Source of the DNA: Rhizobium sp. 007
GTDB taxonomy: Bacteria > Pseudomonadota > Alphaproteobacteria > Rhizobiales > Rhizobiaceae
Direction of reading: 5' to 3'
NCBI RefSeq assembly: GCF_015353075.1
Contig: NZ_CP064191.1
Span: 62,001 to 126,000 of the forward strand
DNA: 64,000 nt
Shown: positions 1-9,124 of the stretch, piece by piece
Numbering within the stretch: the first letter of the stretch is position 1
How the letters are laid out: each line of letters starts with the position of its first letter
Made by a program: the position numbers and the translations under genes
Notes under the pieces: model-generated
What the model saw: the letters and a program-made list of their open reading frames with translations, nothing else
What the model was told of the DNA's origin: nothing
Databases searched by the model: none

Positions 1-1408
1 CAAAAGCTTCCGCGGGGATTGCGGCAAGCTCGTGCGGCAAGCGCTCCTCCCTCAGTCGGTTTTGCAGCGCCTGCCGATCGGCGACGAGGTAGTTGAGGTC
101 CAGCGGCAGCTGCGGGGCTGGCCGCTCTTCGTTCGCCAATCGACGAACCAGCTCGCGCGTGCCGTCCACCACGAAGACGCCGCAATCTACACCGTTGTTC
201 TGCCGGGCCATGGCGGGTGACACCAGGGTGGTCGCGTCCAGTCTTGTTGCGAGCTGTTGTGCAGGCGCGTCGTTGTATCCCTGTCCATTGTGCTGGATGG
301 AGTCGTAGTGATAGGCGACCGCTCTTTCTGGGTCGCGGCGATCAACGAGCAGCAGCGACCAATGCTCGATGCGGAGAGGATCCGGCGCCGGATCCATAGG
401 ATCGGCACTGTTCACTGGCAGGAACACGAAGTCGGCTGGGGCGTCGTTTTGATGATAGATGGACAGCACCTTATCTTGCACGTCCACGTCGGGACGGCGC
501 AGTTGATGGGAGACCATCGCATCCACCAACCGCGTCCGGGCGGCGAGCGCTGGATGAGCCTCCTGCAGGTCCTGCGCCAGCAACTGGTAATCCCTGTGGA
601 TATGGGCGTCGCTCAGCAGTTCGGCGGCGCCGAGCACCGCCCCCTTGGGGAGGTTGGACGAGCCTGACGGAAAGGCTCCGATCTCAGCATCGGAGGAGGT
701 GGTCAGATCGACCAACGGAACACCGCGATAGGTGTCGGGTGGCAGGAGGTTGCCCTGGTCAAGCGCATCCGGCGAGGGCCGGATCTGCTGTTCGCTGGCA
801 GCCAACATTGGCGGGGCGGCGGCCTGAACTCCGGCGTGCCCAGAGCCCGCCGCGAAAGCGTCCGCCACGATGCTGTTGAGGTTATCCAGTCCAGCGGGCA
901 TCCCTGGGTCGCTGAAAAAAGACGAGGCGGGTCGATCGTCCTGCCGCTCCTGAAGCACCTCGCGGTACCCCTGCACCAGTCGCAGAAGCTCCTCCGGTTT
1001 GGTTGGCGGCTCGTCGGCACGATCATCGAACAGCGGCCGGAGCGCCTCGCGAACCGCGTCTGACATGGGGGACGGGGCAGCCCGCCCGGGCTCCTGAGAG
1101 CCGCCCGCTGAAACGGCCTCCGCCTCGCGAACCCGGTTCAACGCGGGCACGAGCTTGCGGTCGGCCGGGAACAAACTCTCAGCTAATTTGATCCGCGAAT
1201 CGTGATCCAGCCCAGAGATCGTCTGGCCCCGACGCTCAAGCTCCTCAGAAAACTTGCGAAGACTACGACCATAGAGGGCACGGGTGCTTGCGGCCAACCT
1301 GCTGTCACCGGTCACCTGTTCTAAGACATGCGCGTCGGCCTTTGAGGGCATCCTCGGCCACGGCTCGTGATAGAGTTTGATAGGTTGCATGATCAGTTTC
1401 TTGTCCAT
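1..1408 (-). CDS. C48-family (Ulp1/XopD-like SUMO protease) protein, probable type III effector, 3' end beyond window
   Basis: An uninterrupted minus-strand frame starts at ATG 1408 and runs off the left edge (469 codons visible). The first ~290 residues are low-complexity, rich in Pro/Ala/Glu, as in secreted effectors. The later part has the cysteine-protease pattern of C48 enzymes: His in IEHWSLLLVD, Asp in YHYDS, Gln in ARQNNG and Cys in DCGVFVVDG, in the order His-Asp-Gln-Cys. Such enzymes in rhizobia (NopD) and Xanthomonas (XopD) are injected into plant cells and remove SUMO. The catalytic set appears intact. No strong ribosome site precedes the ATG. The family call rests on motif recognition; effector status is inferred from the family and the symbiotic context. 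Confidence 0.72.
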   Translation of the reverse strand, partial: MDKKLIMQPIKLYHEPWPRMPSKADAHVLEQVTGDSRLAASTRALYGRSLRKFSEELERRGQTISGLDHDSRIKLAESLFPADRKLVPALNRVREAEAVSAGGSQEPGRAAPSPMSDAVREALRPLFDDRADEPPTKPEELLRLVQGYREVLQERQDDRPASSFFSDPGMPAGLDNLNSIVADAFAAGSGHAGVQAAAPPMLAASEQQIRPSPDALDQGNLLPPDTYRGVPLVDLTTSSDAEIGAFPSGSSNLPKGAVLGAAELLSDAHIHRDYQLLAQDLQEAHPALAARTRLVDAMVSHQLRRPDVDVQDKVLSIYHQNDAPADFVFLPVNSADPMDPAPDPLRIEHWSLLLVDRRDPERAVAYHYDSIQHNGQGYNDAPAQQLATRLDATTLVSPAMARQNNGVDCGVFVVDGTRELVRRLANEERPAPQLPLDLNYLVADRQALQNRLREERLPHELAAIPAEAF

Positions 1409-1713
1409 CGGTATTCCAGACTGCCTGTGGCGCCTACAAGGTTTTCAAATGCCCTAGATTGCGTGCTGTCTCGCGTGGGTCAGCGGTTATTAGGGTTCGG
1501 CAATATTGGTTACTAGCTCTTTTGGAAGGTCAGAGAGGTGAGTGTCTACCCCGGCGTTCCCGCCGTCACGGGGTGATATCGAGATCCACTGGTCGACTCC
1601 GAAGTCATGTCAACTGACCTATAAGGCTAGCATCGAAGCTTGGTCTGCTAAACCGATATAGCGTTACATTTGTAGTCCTGCACTTCTCCAGCTCTGCGGG
1701 GAAATTAATCTAA
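1409..1713. other. Intergenic region upstream of the C48 protease gene
   Basis: About 300 bp without a convincing ORF. On the minus strand, around 1514-1535, there is a CTT-N4-AAAG arrangement vaguely like a tts box (the TtsI site before type III genes), but it departs from the consensus in too many places to call. Otherwise I see nothing. Confidence 0.3.
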
Positions 1714-1854
1714 GCCCAAGAACGACTTGCCAACATCTTCCACACCATCAACACCCTCGCCATTGAGGCCATCGAAAGCGGACGCGAGCAGATTGCCAAC
1801 GAAGCCATCGAGAAATGGGAGCCGGAGTTTGATGCCGAGGCCGCCTTCGCATGA
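1714..1854 (+). pseudogene. Unrecognised C-terminal gene fragment
   Basis: A 46-codon open stretch preceded in frame by a stop (1711-1713) and ending at TGA 1852-1854. The translation is helical and acidic (ANIFHTINTLAIEAIE, then EKWEPEFDAEAAFA at the end), with codon use like a real gene. With no start it looks like the tail of a truncated gene. I do not recognise the family. Confidence 0.3.
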
Positions 1855-2017
1855 CGCCGGAACATCCTCTCGCATCCACCTAGCGCGACGTCCGCTGGGC
1901 GTTGAAACGTTGAAAGTCTCATCGCTAAGGTCGACAGAGCTATGGAATAGGGTAATAGATAATCTATAGCCAATATTTTCTAAATATATGCAGACCCGCG
2001 AAACAGCAGCCTCCGAA

Positions 2018-2143
2018 TACATGGCCGCGGCCTATCTGGCCAACAAGGGCAACCATCGCCACTTCATGGAGAAGGAAATCTACGAGCAGCCCGAGGTCAT
2101 CGCCGATGCGCTCGGTCATTGTATAATCTTCTTAGAAAATGGA
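2018..2143 (+). pseudogene. Internal fragment of glucosamine-fructose-6-phosphate aminotransferase (glmS/nodM type)
   Basis: About 42 codons match the internal segment of the nodM product encoded at 18029-19855: both share KGNHRHFME followed by EIYEQPEV. Differences between the two (AAAYLANKG here, ATAHLVDKG there; LGHCIIFLENG here) suggest it comes from a glmS paralogue rather than from the nearby nodM. Neither the amidotransferase nor the SIS domains are complete, so it is a relic. Confidence 0.65.
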
Positions 2144-2224
2144 TCGGCCGTCGGTAACATCGCCAAGCTGCGCAAGGCCTCTGCCGTGATTTGCTGGAGC
2201 ATGCCGTTTATCCCTTTGGCCCCC

Positions 2225-3577
2225 TCACGCTGCTTGGCTGTGCTTGGGGGCAACCCGGTCGAGAAAAGCATCGAATGCGGCAGCAACAGCGCGAATCACA
2301 AAGCGATGCTCCTGCCGCACGCGGATGAAACCATCTTCGATGTCCACGATCCCGTCCTCGGCCAGCATCGCCAAGCGTTCAGCTGAATCGAGAAAACGGA
2401 TTGGGTCAAATCCGTGGGCGGCACAGATTGCCGGCACATCGGCCTCCAAATCGCACATCAGCCGATCGATGATTGCGGCTCGCACGCGGTCTTCGTCGCT
2501 GAGACGATAGCCCTTTGACGTCGCCAGACGGCCAGCTGCGATGTGCCGGCTGTAGGAATCCCGTGTGACCTCGTTCTGGACGTAACCCTCGCCGACACGG
2601 CCGATAGCTGACGCGCCAAAACCGATCAGGGTTTTGCAGGTGTCGGCCGAGTAACCCAGCGAGTTACGCCGCAGGCGCCCGGCAGTCTGTGCCAGCGCGA
2701 GCTCGTCGTCCGGCAAGGCGAAATGGTCGAGCCCGATCTCTCGGTAGCCGGCGGCAACCAGCGTCTCGGCCACGGCCGCAGCCTGTTCGGCGCGGGCAGC
2801 GCTGTCCGGCAGCGCTGTCTCCTCGATCAGGCGCTGATTCTTTATAGCGGACGGAATGTGCGCGTAGCCGAACACCGCAAGCCGGTTCGGGCGCATGGCG
2901 ACCGCCGCCGCCGCGGTCTCGACGCAGGACTTCACCGTCTGATTCGGGAGACCGAAGATGAGGTCGAAATTGATGCGGCTTACTCCATGCCGGCGCAGCT
3001 CTTCGACGGCAGCGACCGTCTGCGCCTCACTCTGGACCCGGTTGATCGCTTTTTGAACAATGGGATCAAAGCTCTGCACCCGGAGGCTCGCGCGGTTCAC
3101 CTCGGCTGCCCCTAGGGCTTCGGCTATCTCGGTCGTGAACGTGCGTGGGTCGATCTCGACGGCGATCGTAGCTGTTTTCCTTAGTGCGAAGCGGCGGCGC
3201 AGGAGCTCCATCAGAGCGAGGAGCTCAGCGGACCCGACGAGGGTCGGTGTTCCGCCGCCGAAATGCACGTCGCTCACGGGCAGTGCCTGCGGCGCTTGCT
3301 TCGAGACCAGCCGGATCTCGTCGCGCAGCAGCGCCAAATAATTGAGGATCGGCGCATCATGGCGGGCGATGGTGGTGGGGAAGCCGCAATACCAGCACAG
3401 CGATCGGCAGAACGGGACGTGGAGATAGAGCGACACCGGATCGTCAGCCGGTAGGTCCCTCAGCCATTCCTCATACGTCTCGGCACCGATCCTCGCGGAG
3501 AACTCCGGCACCGTCGGATAGATGGTGTACCAGGGCAGGCGGGCCTCGCGATATTTTGTCAGGAATGAGGTCTGCAA
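2225..3577 (-). CDS. hemN: HemN-like radical SAM protein, oxygen-independent coproporphyrinogen III oxidase homologue (divergent copy)
   Basis: A 450-residue protein of the HemN family, which makes protoporphyrinogen IX without oxygen during haem synthesis; bacteroids need this for cytochromes. Visible motifs: HVPFCRSLCWYCG (radical SAM CX3CX2C), FGGGTPT, DLIFGLPNQ and GLDHFALP. Against the second copy at 23467-24834 it departs at conserved places: the usual RYTSYPT is WYTIYPT, the fourth cysteine (CGC in copy two) is CGF, and GVQSF is RVQSF. The frame is open to the end (KHSQAA, versus THSKAA). It may be inactive or do a different reaction. Confidence 0.85.
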   Translation of the reverse strand: MQTSFLTKYREARLPWYTIYPTVPEFSARIGAETYEEWLRDLPADDPVSLYLHVPFCRSLCWYCGFPTTIARHDAPILNYLALLRDEIRLVSKQAPQALPVSDVHFGGGTPTLVGSAELLALMELLRRRFALRKTATIAVEIDPRTFTTEIAEALGAAEVNRASLRVQSFDPIVQKAINRVQSEAQTVAAVEELRRHGVSRINFDLIFGLPNQTVKSCVETAAAAVAMRPNRLAVFGYAHIPSAIKNQRLIEETALPDSAARAEQAAAVAETLVAAGYREIGLDHFALPDDELALAQTAGRLRRNSLGYSADTCKTLIGFGASAIGRVGEGYVQNEVTRDSYSRHIAAGRLATSKGYRLSDEDRVRAAIIDRLMCDLEADVPAICAAHGFDPIRFLDSAERLAMLAEDGIVDIEDGFIRVRQEHRFVIRAVAAAFDAFLDRVAPKHSQAA

Positions 3578-3633
3578 CAGTTACCGTCCCATGCTGATAA
3601 TTGCCATCCTTACCGCTGCGCTCTCCTGTGTCT

Positions 3634-3647
3634 TTGCGCTATGTCAA
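3634..3647. promoter_or_regulatory. Weak anaerobox-like site upstream of the divergent hemN
   Basis: TTGCGCTATGTCAA has one perfect half (GTCAA) and two mismatches in the other half relative to TTGAY-N4-RTCAA. It lies 57 bp upstream of the hemN start at 3577. The placement fits FixK/FNR control but the match is poor. Confidence 0.3.
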
Positions 3648-3675
3648 TCCGTTCCGCTTTCGGCGCGCTCAACGG

Positions 3676-4396
3676 CGGTGATGTCAGGTTAACGCGTTTG
3701 AAGTTGGTCCTGCCTTGGCTGACAGGTTCAGGCGAGCGTACCGGTCATGGCTTTCCAATGCGCCATTGCTCCCAGGCGATGAAGGTGGAGAGAAAAGGCT
3801 GAAGGCTTGGACTGAGGAGGAACGAAGAGGTCGCGAATTGCGGAGAAGACTGAAATGAAGCAAGGTTTCCCGGGGATCGGAATCCCTGCATTGTCCGTTC
3901 TCGTTTCCGTATAGGCAGATGGGAATTTTCCGCCCGGTTATTCAGCCCTTTGTGCGATCGATGTCCGACGGTTGGCATGATCTGTCGTCTGGCAGCAGCA
4001 TAAGAGCCGAGCTTGTCGGTGATCATGCGCTTCGGTGCCAGCCCCTGTTTCTTGAGCAGCCGTGTCAGCAATCGCTTTGCCTTGGTGTTGCGCCGGATCT
4101 GGACGATTTCATCGAGGACATAACCGTCCTGGTCGACTGCCCGCCACAGCGGGTATTTCCTGCGGCCGATGGTGGACCGAATTTCTTCGACCAACACCGG
4201 ATGGTCTCGTATGAGACCACGATCCCCGTTCCAAAAGCATTTCCTCGACCAGGCGTAAGCTCAAGGGAACCGATAGTACAGCCAAACGGCATGGGCGATG
4301 ATCTGAGAGCGGTGACGTTTATAGCTAACTGGCGAGTGGTTCATGCCCCCGCAAATAGCAGAGCCAAACTGACCACGAGTTAACCTGACATCACCG
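3676..4396 (-). mobile_element. IS6-family insertion sequence with decayed transposase
   Basis: The ends are an 18-bp perfect inverted repeat: CGGTGATGTCAGGTTAAC at 3676-3693 and its complement at 4379-4396. The ~720-bp span fits the IS6 family, and the single transposase reads from right to left. No obvious direct repeat of the target is seen, which fits an old copy or recombination between copies. Confidence 0.75.
3745..4344 (-). pseudogene. IS6-family DDE transposase, frameshifted
   Basis: Translation from ATG 4344 starts HAVWLYYRFP (typical IS6 N-terminus), then needs shifts near 4265, 4215 and 4190 to continue through GIVVSYETIRCW, then RAVDQDGYVLDEI (first Asp), MITDKLGSYAAA (second Asp) and NNRAENSHLPIRKRER (Glu). 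The DDE residues survive but the frame is broken at least three times, so the element cannot make its own transposase. Confidence 0.75.
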
Positions 4397-4823
4397 TGTG
4401 ACCGCTACTTGCGGCGCGGTAGAGCGCAAGCTCGATATTGAAATCCGAGCTGTGTTCGGAGGAGCCGCAGTCGTAAACATAGGTGAATTTTGAGACCAGG
4501 CGATCACCATCGAATGTACGGCTCGTGCGGGAGGCTCGAATGTTTCGCTGCTGCCAGTGTGAAAGCCACCATGTCCAACCGGGTGCTGCGTCCTGTTGAT
4601 CTTGAACCGTGCATCGGTCTGCGTCCCCCGAGTTCTACTTTTGTTATCCCGCCGCAGCCTTCCCCACGCCGGAGAAGCAATCGCACGTTGTCCGATCAAA
4701 TCGGTTTCTACAGTGGGGGATGGTGACATGACAGCGCGGAGGCATACAGAATTCGTTTCCCGACGCGGTTTGACGTCGCGTATCGCAGTGGCAAAGCCCG
4801 GTCGAATGATCTATATTCCACTC
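4397..4823. other. Intergenic stretch with no recognisable gene
   Basis: About 430 bp between the IS6 element and the next gene. Short frames exist on both strands but none has family-like sequence or a good start. Nothing supported. Confidence 0.3.
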
Positions 4824-5114
4824 ATGACCGACGAACAGATTTCGAACTCGACAAAAAGGACCGTGGAAAAGGTGCTTCGCGACCGGCTCGCTGCCGCCGG
4901 CTTTGCGGGTGCGGAGATCCGTGCCGATCGGGATGGCGACGGCGATCCGATCCTGGTTGTCGATGTAAATTATGACTTCTCGGACAAGCCGATCAGCTCC
5001 AAGATCACTTTCGGGCTGTCGACGGAGGTGAGGAGGGCGCTTCTCGCCGTTGGCGAAGCGCGGTTCCCGCAGATCCGCCATCATTTCAACGAACAACAGA
5101 AAATTGCTAGCTAA
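4824..5114 (+). CDS. Small hypothetical protein, first gene of a two-gene module with a HEPN-type partner
   Basis: A 96-residue protein starting at ATG 4824 (MTDEQIS). The sequence is mixed alpha/beta: a charged helix (KRTVEKVLRDRLAAAG), a strand-rich middle (DPILVVDVNYDF) and a C-terminal helix (ALLAVGEARFPQIRHHF). No catalytic motif stands out. It ends 4 bp before the GTG start of a HEPN-like ORF, so the pair look like one transcription unit. Pairs of a small protein plus a HEPN protein are often toxin-antitoxin-like, but no function is assigned from sequence alone. Confidence 0.55.
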   Translation: MTDEQISNSTKRTVEKVLRDRLAAAGFAGAEIRADRDGDGDPILVVDVNYDFSDKPISSKITFGLSTEVRRALLAVGEARFPQIRHHFNEQQKIAS

Positions 5115-5118
5115 ATCC

Positions 5119-5575
5119 GTGTCCCACGACCTGATCGCCACAGCCCGCAGGCTTGCGAAGTCCAGTCCGTTGCGGCCGCGCGGACCTGAAGCGCGGCGTC
5201 AGCACCGCCTACTATGCCCTGTTTCATACGCTGGCCCATGAGTGTTCTGATCTTCTCGTCGGGGCTGGCGATACCCGCAATGATCCGGCATGGGCACAGG
5301 TCTACCGCTCGCTCGAACATGGGATAGCGAAGAACTCATGCAAAGCTGCCGCGACCAAGGCATTTCCAAACGGAATCCTGTCGTTCGCTGACACGTTCAG
5401 CACCATGCAGGAAGAGCGACATCGAGCCGATTACGACCCGCTGGCACGATATGTCGGCCCCGACGTCCTCGTCTTGATCGACAATCGCGAACAGGCCCTC
5501 CGCGACCTGAACTCTGCGCCGCGATCGGATCGCAAGGCGTTTGCCGTCTGGGTTCTGTTTCAGAAGAAGCGCTAG
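5119..5575 (+). pseudogene. HEPN-domain-like protein, frameshifted
   Basis: Starting at GTG 5119 the translation reads SHDLIATARRLAKSSPLRP. Near 5170 a one-base shift is needed to enter the frame ADLKRGVSTAYYALFHTLAH, continuing to FQKKR and the stop at 5575. The STAYYALFHTLAHE helix resembles the second helix of HEPN proteins, which are RNA-binding or RNase-like partners in abortive and toxin systems. Total length without the shift would be ~152 residues. The break may be a real mutation or a one-base sequence error; the rest of the frame is clean. Confidence 0.55.
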
Positions 5576-5771
5576 CCATCGAGAAGGCAAAGGATTGCGC
5601 CAAAGTTGGCTTCTGCGAAAACCCGACACTCGCGATCGGCTCAATTAGTCCGCCACGACCACTGCCACTTCGCGGTCAGACCGGCCGTCAAGTCCACGTC
5701 CTCGCCAGTCTCTTCCAGTTGCCCCTTAGAATAACCGATCTTGAAGGCAGTATGGCCCTCATCATCGAAAT

Positions 5772-6638
5772 TTAAATTGATGTCGTTTGGCACTTAAACG
5801 GGGTCTTGTTCACTTTTGTGGAGATCGGCGTCATCCGTGCTTTAAGAAGTTCAAGGCCTGCCCTGCCATACATTCCACGTTTGATCGTCTTCAGGCGGTT
5901 TATCTGACCTTCTGCCTGACCATTGCTCCATGGCAGGTCGACAGCGTTACAGACGGCGTCGATATCACGGCGAAGAACGCGGGGCAAAACGGGCCAAGGA
6001 AGCGAGCCCGGAGTGAATGGCCTCATCGATCCGAGTTTCGTCGAAGCTCGGCTACGAAATATACCGCGAAACCGCATGACGAACTTGCGCAAAACAGCAA
6101 ACGTTGGTGATCCCTGTTTGAGGGCATCGACTTTGCGCGGCTGATTGAGTGGTAGCGTTCCGCGCGGCTTTATGCAAAGAGTGGCGGCGATAACCGGTGA
6201 GATCAAATGGCCAGTTTGCGGATCACGCACAGGGGCATTGTCATGTTTTGTCGGCAAGATCGATCCGAGCCGGTACCGCATTATCCTTATCTTTTCCCGG
6301 CTTCGCGGCGCGGCGCTAATGTCCACGACCTTTCGACGCTCAAGATCGACGATGATCGTGCCGTAGCGCCACGATTTCCTCCAACTCCAGTCATCGATGC
6401 CGACGATCCGCGGCGGGGCGTCGTCGTCGGCCCGTGCAGCATTCCGCTTCACTTGTCTAAGGATGGTGTCGTCGCTGATCGACATCCCGAGCCGCTGCAT
6501 CAAGCGTTCGCCGGACCGCCCGCCCGTATTGTGGCCAAGCAGGTGGACTATTTCGAGGTGGCCGAGGAGCTGCATTTCGGCCGGGCGGCCGCCAAGGTGC
6601 GCCAGTAGCAGGCGCCTGATCGCGATCCCTATCTGCAT
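5772..6638 (-). pseudogene. ISL3-family transposase, internally deleted
   Basis: The frame is open but mosaic. The N-terminal half has RSGERLMQRLGMSISDDTILR and the ISL3 signature IVGIDDWSWRKSWRYG; the C-terminal end has DLPWSNGQAEGQINRLKTIKRGMYGRAG. Between them the normal catalytic middle (as in RDRCGLYAQAAREGAPQ at 8560-8620) is missing and replaced by unrelated sequence. At 288 residues it is far shorter than the usual ~400-550. A relative lies on the plus strand from about 8200. Confidence 0.75.
6050..6103 (+). repeat. 54-bp inverted repeat partner of 9071-9124
   Basis: The 54-bp segment beginning GGCTACGAAATATACC recurs on the opposite strand at 9071-9124 with a few substitutions. Both copies translate to FAVLR-F-MRFRGIFRSR, part of ISL3 transposase, so this marks two related ISL3 remnants in opposite orientation about 3 kb apart. 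Confidence 0.7.
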
Positions 6639-7207
6639 CTTGAGGCGATCAAAGAGGGATAGGGGATTTCAGGTGAGGGAATGGCCTACTTTTGGCGTCG
6701 GCTCGAATCTCTCAGCAAGGAGTTAATGCGATGTCTCACCGGCCAATCGCTCTTTGTCCTCATGCATTGCTAGACGTTCATACTGCTGGACAGGATAAAT
6801 AAGCTCGCAGCCATAAGCAAAATACAGGAGCAATCGTTGAAAAAATGAATTTTTAGCCGGCGTATACCTTCCGACGTGGGCGGAGGCCAATTGCAAACTC
6901 GGTAGACGCTCGCCATCGACCGTAGCCAACTGCAGATGCGAGTAGCCAACTGGCTTATGTGATTGCTGTTTCTGGCCCATGCTATGAAACCCTTGAATGC
7001 CCATGGTGTGCGGTTGAGCCCTTACTATAGCCTAGCGGGTGGCAATCCCCCATTCCAATGCGTAGGAGACATGACAGTATGCAGATTGATTATGCCGTCG
7101 GCGATGGCCCTTCCATCTATGGTGTTGACCTCGCCAGCAAAGGTCTCAGAAAACGGGAGCTGCGGTCCGACAGACTAAAACTCGCAACACAAAGGATTTC
7201 ATCTTTC
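6639..7207. other. Intergenic stretch with no recognisable gene
   Basis: About 570 bp between an ISL3 remnant and the exported protein gene. Only short unconvincing frames are present. No anaerobox, nod box or -24/-12 site was seen. Confidence 0.3.
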
Positions 7208-7924
7208 ATGGCTTTCTATCCTTGGACATTTATCCGGACATTCACATTTGTCGGCGCTACTGCCATTGTGCTCGGCACGCAGGCTCCGTTGGCGCAAGAA
7301 TTGTCCACCCCGTCACAATGGCCGGACACGCCAACGTCACGAGTACAAGCCCTCGCAGTGCTCCAGACGCTGAATGCCCAGCTCCTCAGCAATACCAGCG
7401 CAACGTTGACACTCGATAGTTGGTGCGCTTTGCACAAGCTGGCGCCGGAAGGCTCCAAGATCGTGGCGCACCGTGTCCGCGGGCAGGACAAACCCGCAGA
7501 TGCTCTTATCCGCGAACTATTGGCCGTTGGACCAGATGAGCCAGTCTCCTATCGACGCGTTCACTTGGCATGCGGCGACCGCATACTCTCAGAGGCTGAC
7601 AATTGGTACGTGCCGGCAAGACTGACGGCTGATATGAACAATGCGCTGAATACGACCGACATATCGTTTGGTCGAGCTGTTCAATCACTCAAATTCGCCC
7701 GCACAAACTTATCGGCCGAATTACTTTGGTCACCTCTGCCGAAAGGTTGGGAAATGGGGGCCGAACTGCCGGAGTCGGCGATGGCGCCTCTTGCCGTGCC
7801 GCCGTTCCTTCTCGAACATCACGCTGTGCTGAAATTGAGGGACGGAACGCCTTTCAGCGCATTGATCGAAAGCTATACCAGCAGCGTTCTGGATTTTCCG
7901 GCTCCGCATGTGCGTCCTCGATAG
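7208..7924 (+). CDS. Exported chorismate-lyase-like (UbiC/UTRA fold) protein
   Basis: Start chosen at ATG 7208, because MAFYPWTFIRTFTFVGATAIV followed by LAQE reads as a signal peptide with a cleavage site; upstream in-frame ATGs give a poor N-terminus. The 238-residue product has the layout of chorismate pyruvate-lyase-like proteins: YRRVHLACGDRILSEADNWYVPARL, then SFGRAVQSL, and a final FLLEHHAVLKLRDGTPF. UbiC releases 4-hydroxybenzoate from chorismate in the cytoplasm, so an exported relative is odd. Substrate unknown. The gene is flanked by IS remnants on both sides. Confidence 0.5.
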   Translation: MAFYPWTFIRTFTFVGATAIVLGTQAPLAQELSTPSQWPDTPTSRVQALAVLQTLNAQLLSNTSATLTLDSWCALHKLAPEGSKIVAHRVRGQDKPADALIRELLAVGPDEPVSYRRVHLACGDRILSEADNWYVPARLTADMNNALNTTDISFGRAVQSLKFARTNLSAELLWSPLPKGWEMGAELPESAMAPLAVPPFLLEHHAVLKLRDGTPFSALIESYTSSVLDFPAPHVRPR

Positions 7925-8199
7925 TGCTTGGCGCGATTGTCACCAAACTCGGCATGTCAGGATTACAGGACGACGAAGCTTCCGCCGGACATCGTTGCCC
8001 GGCAAGGTCGCGCTCGATGTCGTAAAGTGCACCGATACGGTCGAGAGCCTCACGTGCGATCTCGGCTTTATTCGAGGTCCAGATATTGTGGAACGCGTCA
8101 GCAATGATGACATGGACGCCTCCCTTCCGCCGGAGCCAAGCTTGGGGAATATGAAGGCGTATCAACGAGAGGGTTCATCATGCAAGCTCATGCCAGCGT

Positions 8200-8807
8200 T
8201 GTTCGTAGACCTACTGCCGACAGTTGCTTCCCCATATGCACGCCGGACAAGGCGGGTCGCCGAGATTGTCGGTCTGCTCGGCCATAGCGCAGGTGGACGC
8301 CCCGGCGAGCGATTGATGCGCCGGCTCGGCATGCCAGTCAGTGACGACACTATCCTGCGGCAGCTGAAGCGGGACGCTGCAATCGCCCACCGTGGCTCTC
8401 CGATCCGGGTCGTTGGCATAGATGACTGGAGTTGGCGACGATCGTCGCGGTACGGGCACGTATCGTCGATCTCGAGCGCCGTTCGGTAGTGGACTTCCTT
8501 GAAGACCGGAGCGCCAAGTGCGGCGCAATGGCTTAAGGGGCACCCTTCTGTCGAGATTGTCAGCCGCGACCGATGCGGGCTCTACGCCCAAGCCGCTCGC
8601 GAGGGCGCACCTCAAGAACTTCAGGTGGCCGATCGATTTCATCTCATGCAGAATTTGCGGGTCGCAATCGAGGAACAGATGAGCCTTACGGGTCGCGCTA
8701 CGGGAAGAGCGTTGCTGCCCGATAAGGATATCGGGAACACACAAGTCGACCTCCTTCAGGATGATGCGGACGTTGACACAACGCTTCGGCGCAAGATACG
8801 CCGCTAG
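8200..8807 (+). pseudogene. ISL3-family transposase remnant, frameshifted and truncated
   Basis: Reads RPGERLMRRLGMPVSDDTILR and RVVGIDDWSWRRSSRYG, then loses frame near 8460, passes through IVDLERRSVVDFLEDRSAKC in a second frame and returns in a third as AAQWLKGHPSVEIVSRDRC, then LQVADRFHLMQNLR. At least two single-base shifts are needed. The C-terminal helix-rich third is missing, replaced by an ISAs1 fragment. Confidence 0.75.
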
Positions 8808-8865
8808 CTGATCGTTGCGCCTGCCAGACGCCACAACCATCGTGCGCGTCAGCTCGCGCACTGGG

Positions 8866-9070
8866 ATGAAGGACAAAAGCCGCTTCGACACGCGATACTT
8901 TATCGCCTCCGCCGAGCTGACGGCCGAACGGGCCGCTCATGCCGTGCGGGCCACTGGCTGATCGAGAACGCTCTGCACTGGACCCTCGACGTCTTCTTCA
9001 ACGACGACCAGTCGCGGCTCAGAAAAGGCCACGGCGCACTCAACCTGGCCATCGTGCGCCATTTCAAGAG
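8866..9070 (+). pseudogene. ISAs1-type transposase C-terminal fragment
   Basis: Translation of the region, allowing one shift near 8955, gives RYFIASAELTAERAAHAVRA then HWLIENALHWTLDVFFNDD and GHGALNLAIVRHF. That is the conserved C-terminal motif of ISAs1-family transposases (HW-IEN-LHW-LDV-F-ED). Only the last ~70 residues are present, joined at both sides to ISL3 sequence. Confidence 0.6.
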
Positions 9071-9124
9071 CGTTTGCTGTTTTGCGCGGCTTTGCCATGC
9101 GGTTTCGGGGTATATTTCGTAGCC
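9071..9124 (-). repeat. 54-bp inverted repeat partner of 6050-6103
   Basis: Reverse-complement copy of 6050-6103 with several substitutions; an ISL3 transposase segment. It shows that the ISL3 remnant continues on the far side of the ISAs1 fragment. Confidence 0.7.

Noticed and set aside
1514..1535. tts-box-like sequence before the effector gene
   Set aside because: Too many departures from the TtsI site consensus to be called.
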